From positions 224,199 to 288,198 of the forward strand of contig VZSR01000479.1 of the NCBI GenBank assembly GCA_013398615.1: DNA of 64,000 nucleotides, read 5' to 3'. Positions 63,698 to 64,000 of this stretch are shown one piece after another. This DNA is from Brachypodius melanocephalos. Taxonomy: Eukaryota; Chordata; Aves; Passeriformes; Pycnonotidae. A program made the translations under genes and the position numbers. Below the pieces are notes generated by a model. It saw nothing but the letters and a program-made list of their open reading frames with translations. It ran no database searches and was not told the DNA's origin. The stretch's first letter is position 1; each line of letters starts with the position of its first letter.

Positions 63698-64000
63698 AGT
63701 GTTTTTGCCTGGATCTGCAGTGTTTTCTTCCTGTATAAAATAAGGATTTAAATCTGAGTGAAGCACAAAGGGAATTCTCAGGCACTCGGATGTCTGTTAT
63801 GAGATTAATAGAAATGAAGTTGAGTATCTAGGTGCAAATCTGAGACTGGCTTTAGTATAATAGCTTTGAGGTAGGCAAGAATCAGAGCCCTTTTGTTTAA
63901 GGCCAGATGACAGAGGGTGAGTGGAGACAGCAGCAGTGGAAAAGGCTGTGAGATTATGTTCTCATTTGTACAGCTGATTTCTGCTGCTGAATATCATTTC
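63698..64000. other. Intronic sequence to the window end
   Basis: No feature recognised. Confidence 0.5.

Larger units (their letters stand above)
52128..64000 (+). other. SLIT3: SLIT3 intron downstream of the LRR exon (partial, 3' end outside window)
   Basis: This stretch follows the donor at 52128. The next expected LRR exon (LDNNHIS-type in human SLIT3) was not seen, so the intron probably continues beyond the window. It is richer in CR1 tails than the upstream intron and holds a probable LTR remnant, a double hairpin and a 24-nt candidate microexon near its visible end. Confidence 0.75.

Noticed and set aside
1..64000. mir-218 (hosted by SLIT2/SLIT3 introns in vertebrates)
   Set aside because: I saw no TTGTGCTTGATCTAACC-like word; in SLIT3 it lies in a later intron.

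Overview
The window looks like intronic DNA from a bird, most likely a passerine. It is A/T-rich and CpG-poor, with few long open reading frames and scattered 5'-truncated CR1 LINE fragments ending in typical CR1 3' tails. One segment resembles an avian ERV LTR. I see no bacterial-type operons, rRNA or tRNA genes, or CRISPR arrays. The species call is inference. The vertebrate gene call is direct.

The only protein-coding sequence I can support is one 72-nt internal exon on the + strand at 52056-52127. It encodes one leucine-rich-repeat unit of a Slit protein and fits SLIT3 best (…NQIKGIPRKAFRG…). It has a strong polypyrimidine-AG acceptor and a GTAAGT donor. The exon is phase 2 at both ends, as expected for a modular 24-residue LRR exon. 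Everything upstream (at least 52 kb) and downstream (at least 11.9 kb) is therefore read as two flanking SLIT3 introns.

Layout: 1-10.8 kb is ordinary A/T-rich intron with simple repeats. At 10.8-12.5 kb there is a GC/CpG-rich island followed by homeodomain-motif-rich sequence, the best cis-regulatory candidate. From 12.5 to 52 kb is intron with CR1 pieces near 25.6, 29.6, 32.7 and 38.3 kb, a 52-nt T tract at 38.5 kb and several candidate conserved non-coding stretches. The exon lies at 52.1 kb. From 52.1 to 64 kb is intron with five CR1 tails, a double hairpin at 55.0 kb, a probable LTR remnant at 58.4-58.9 kb and a 24-nt candidate microexon at 62990-63013.

The most interesting unexplained signals are that microexon, which has excellent splice signals and the same phase as the Slit exon, and the island at 11.6-12.4 kb. 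I found no evidence of a novel multi-gene system.
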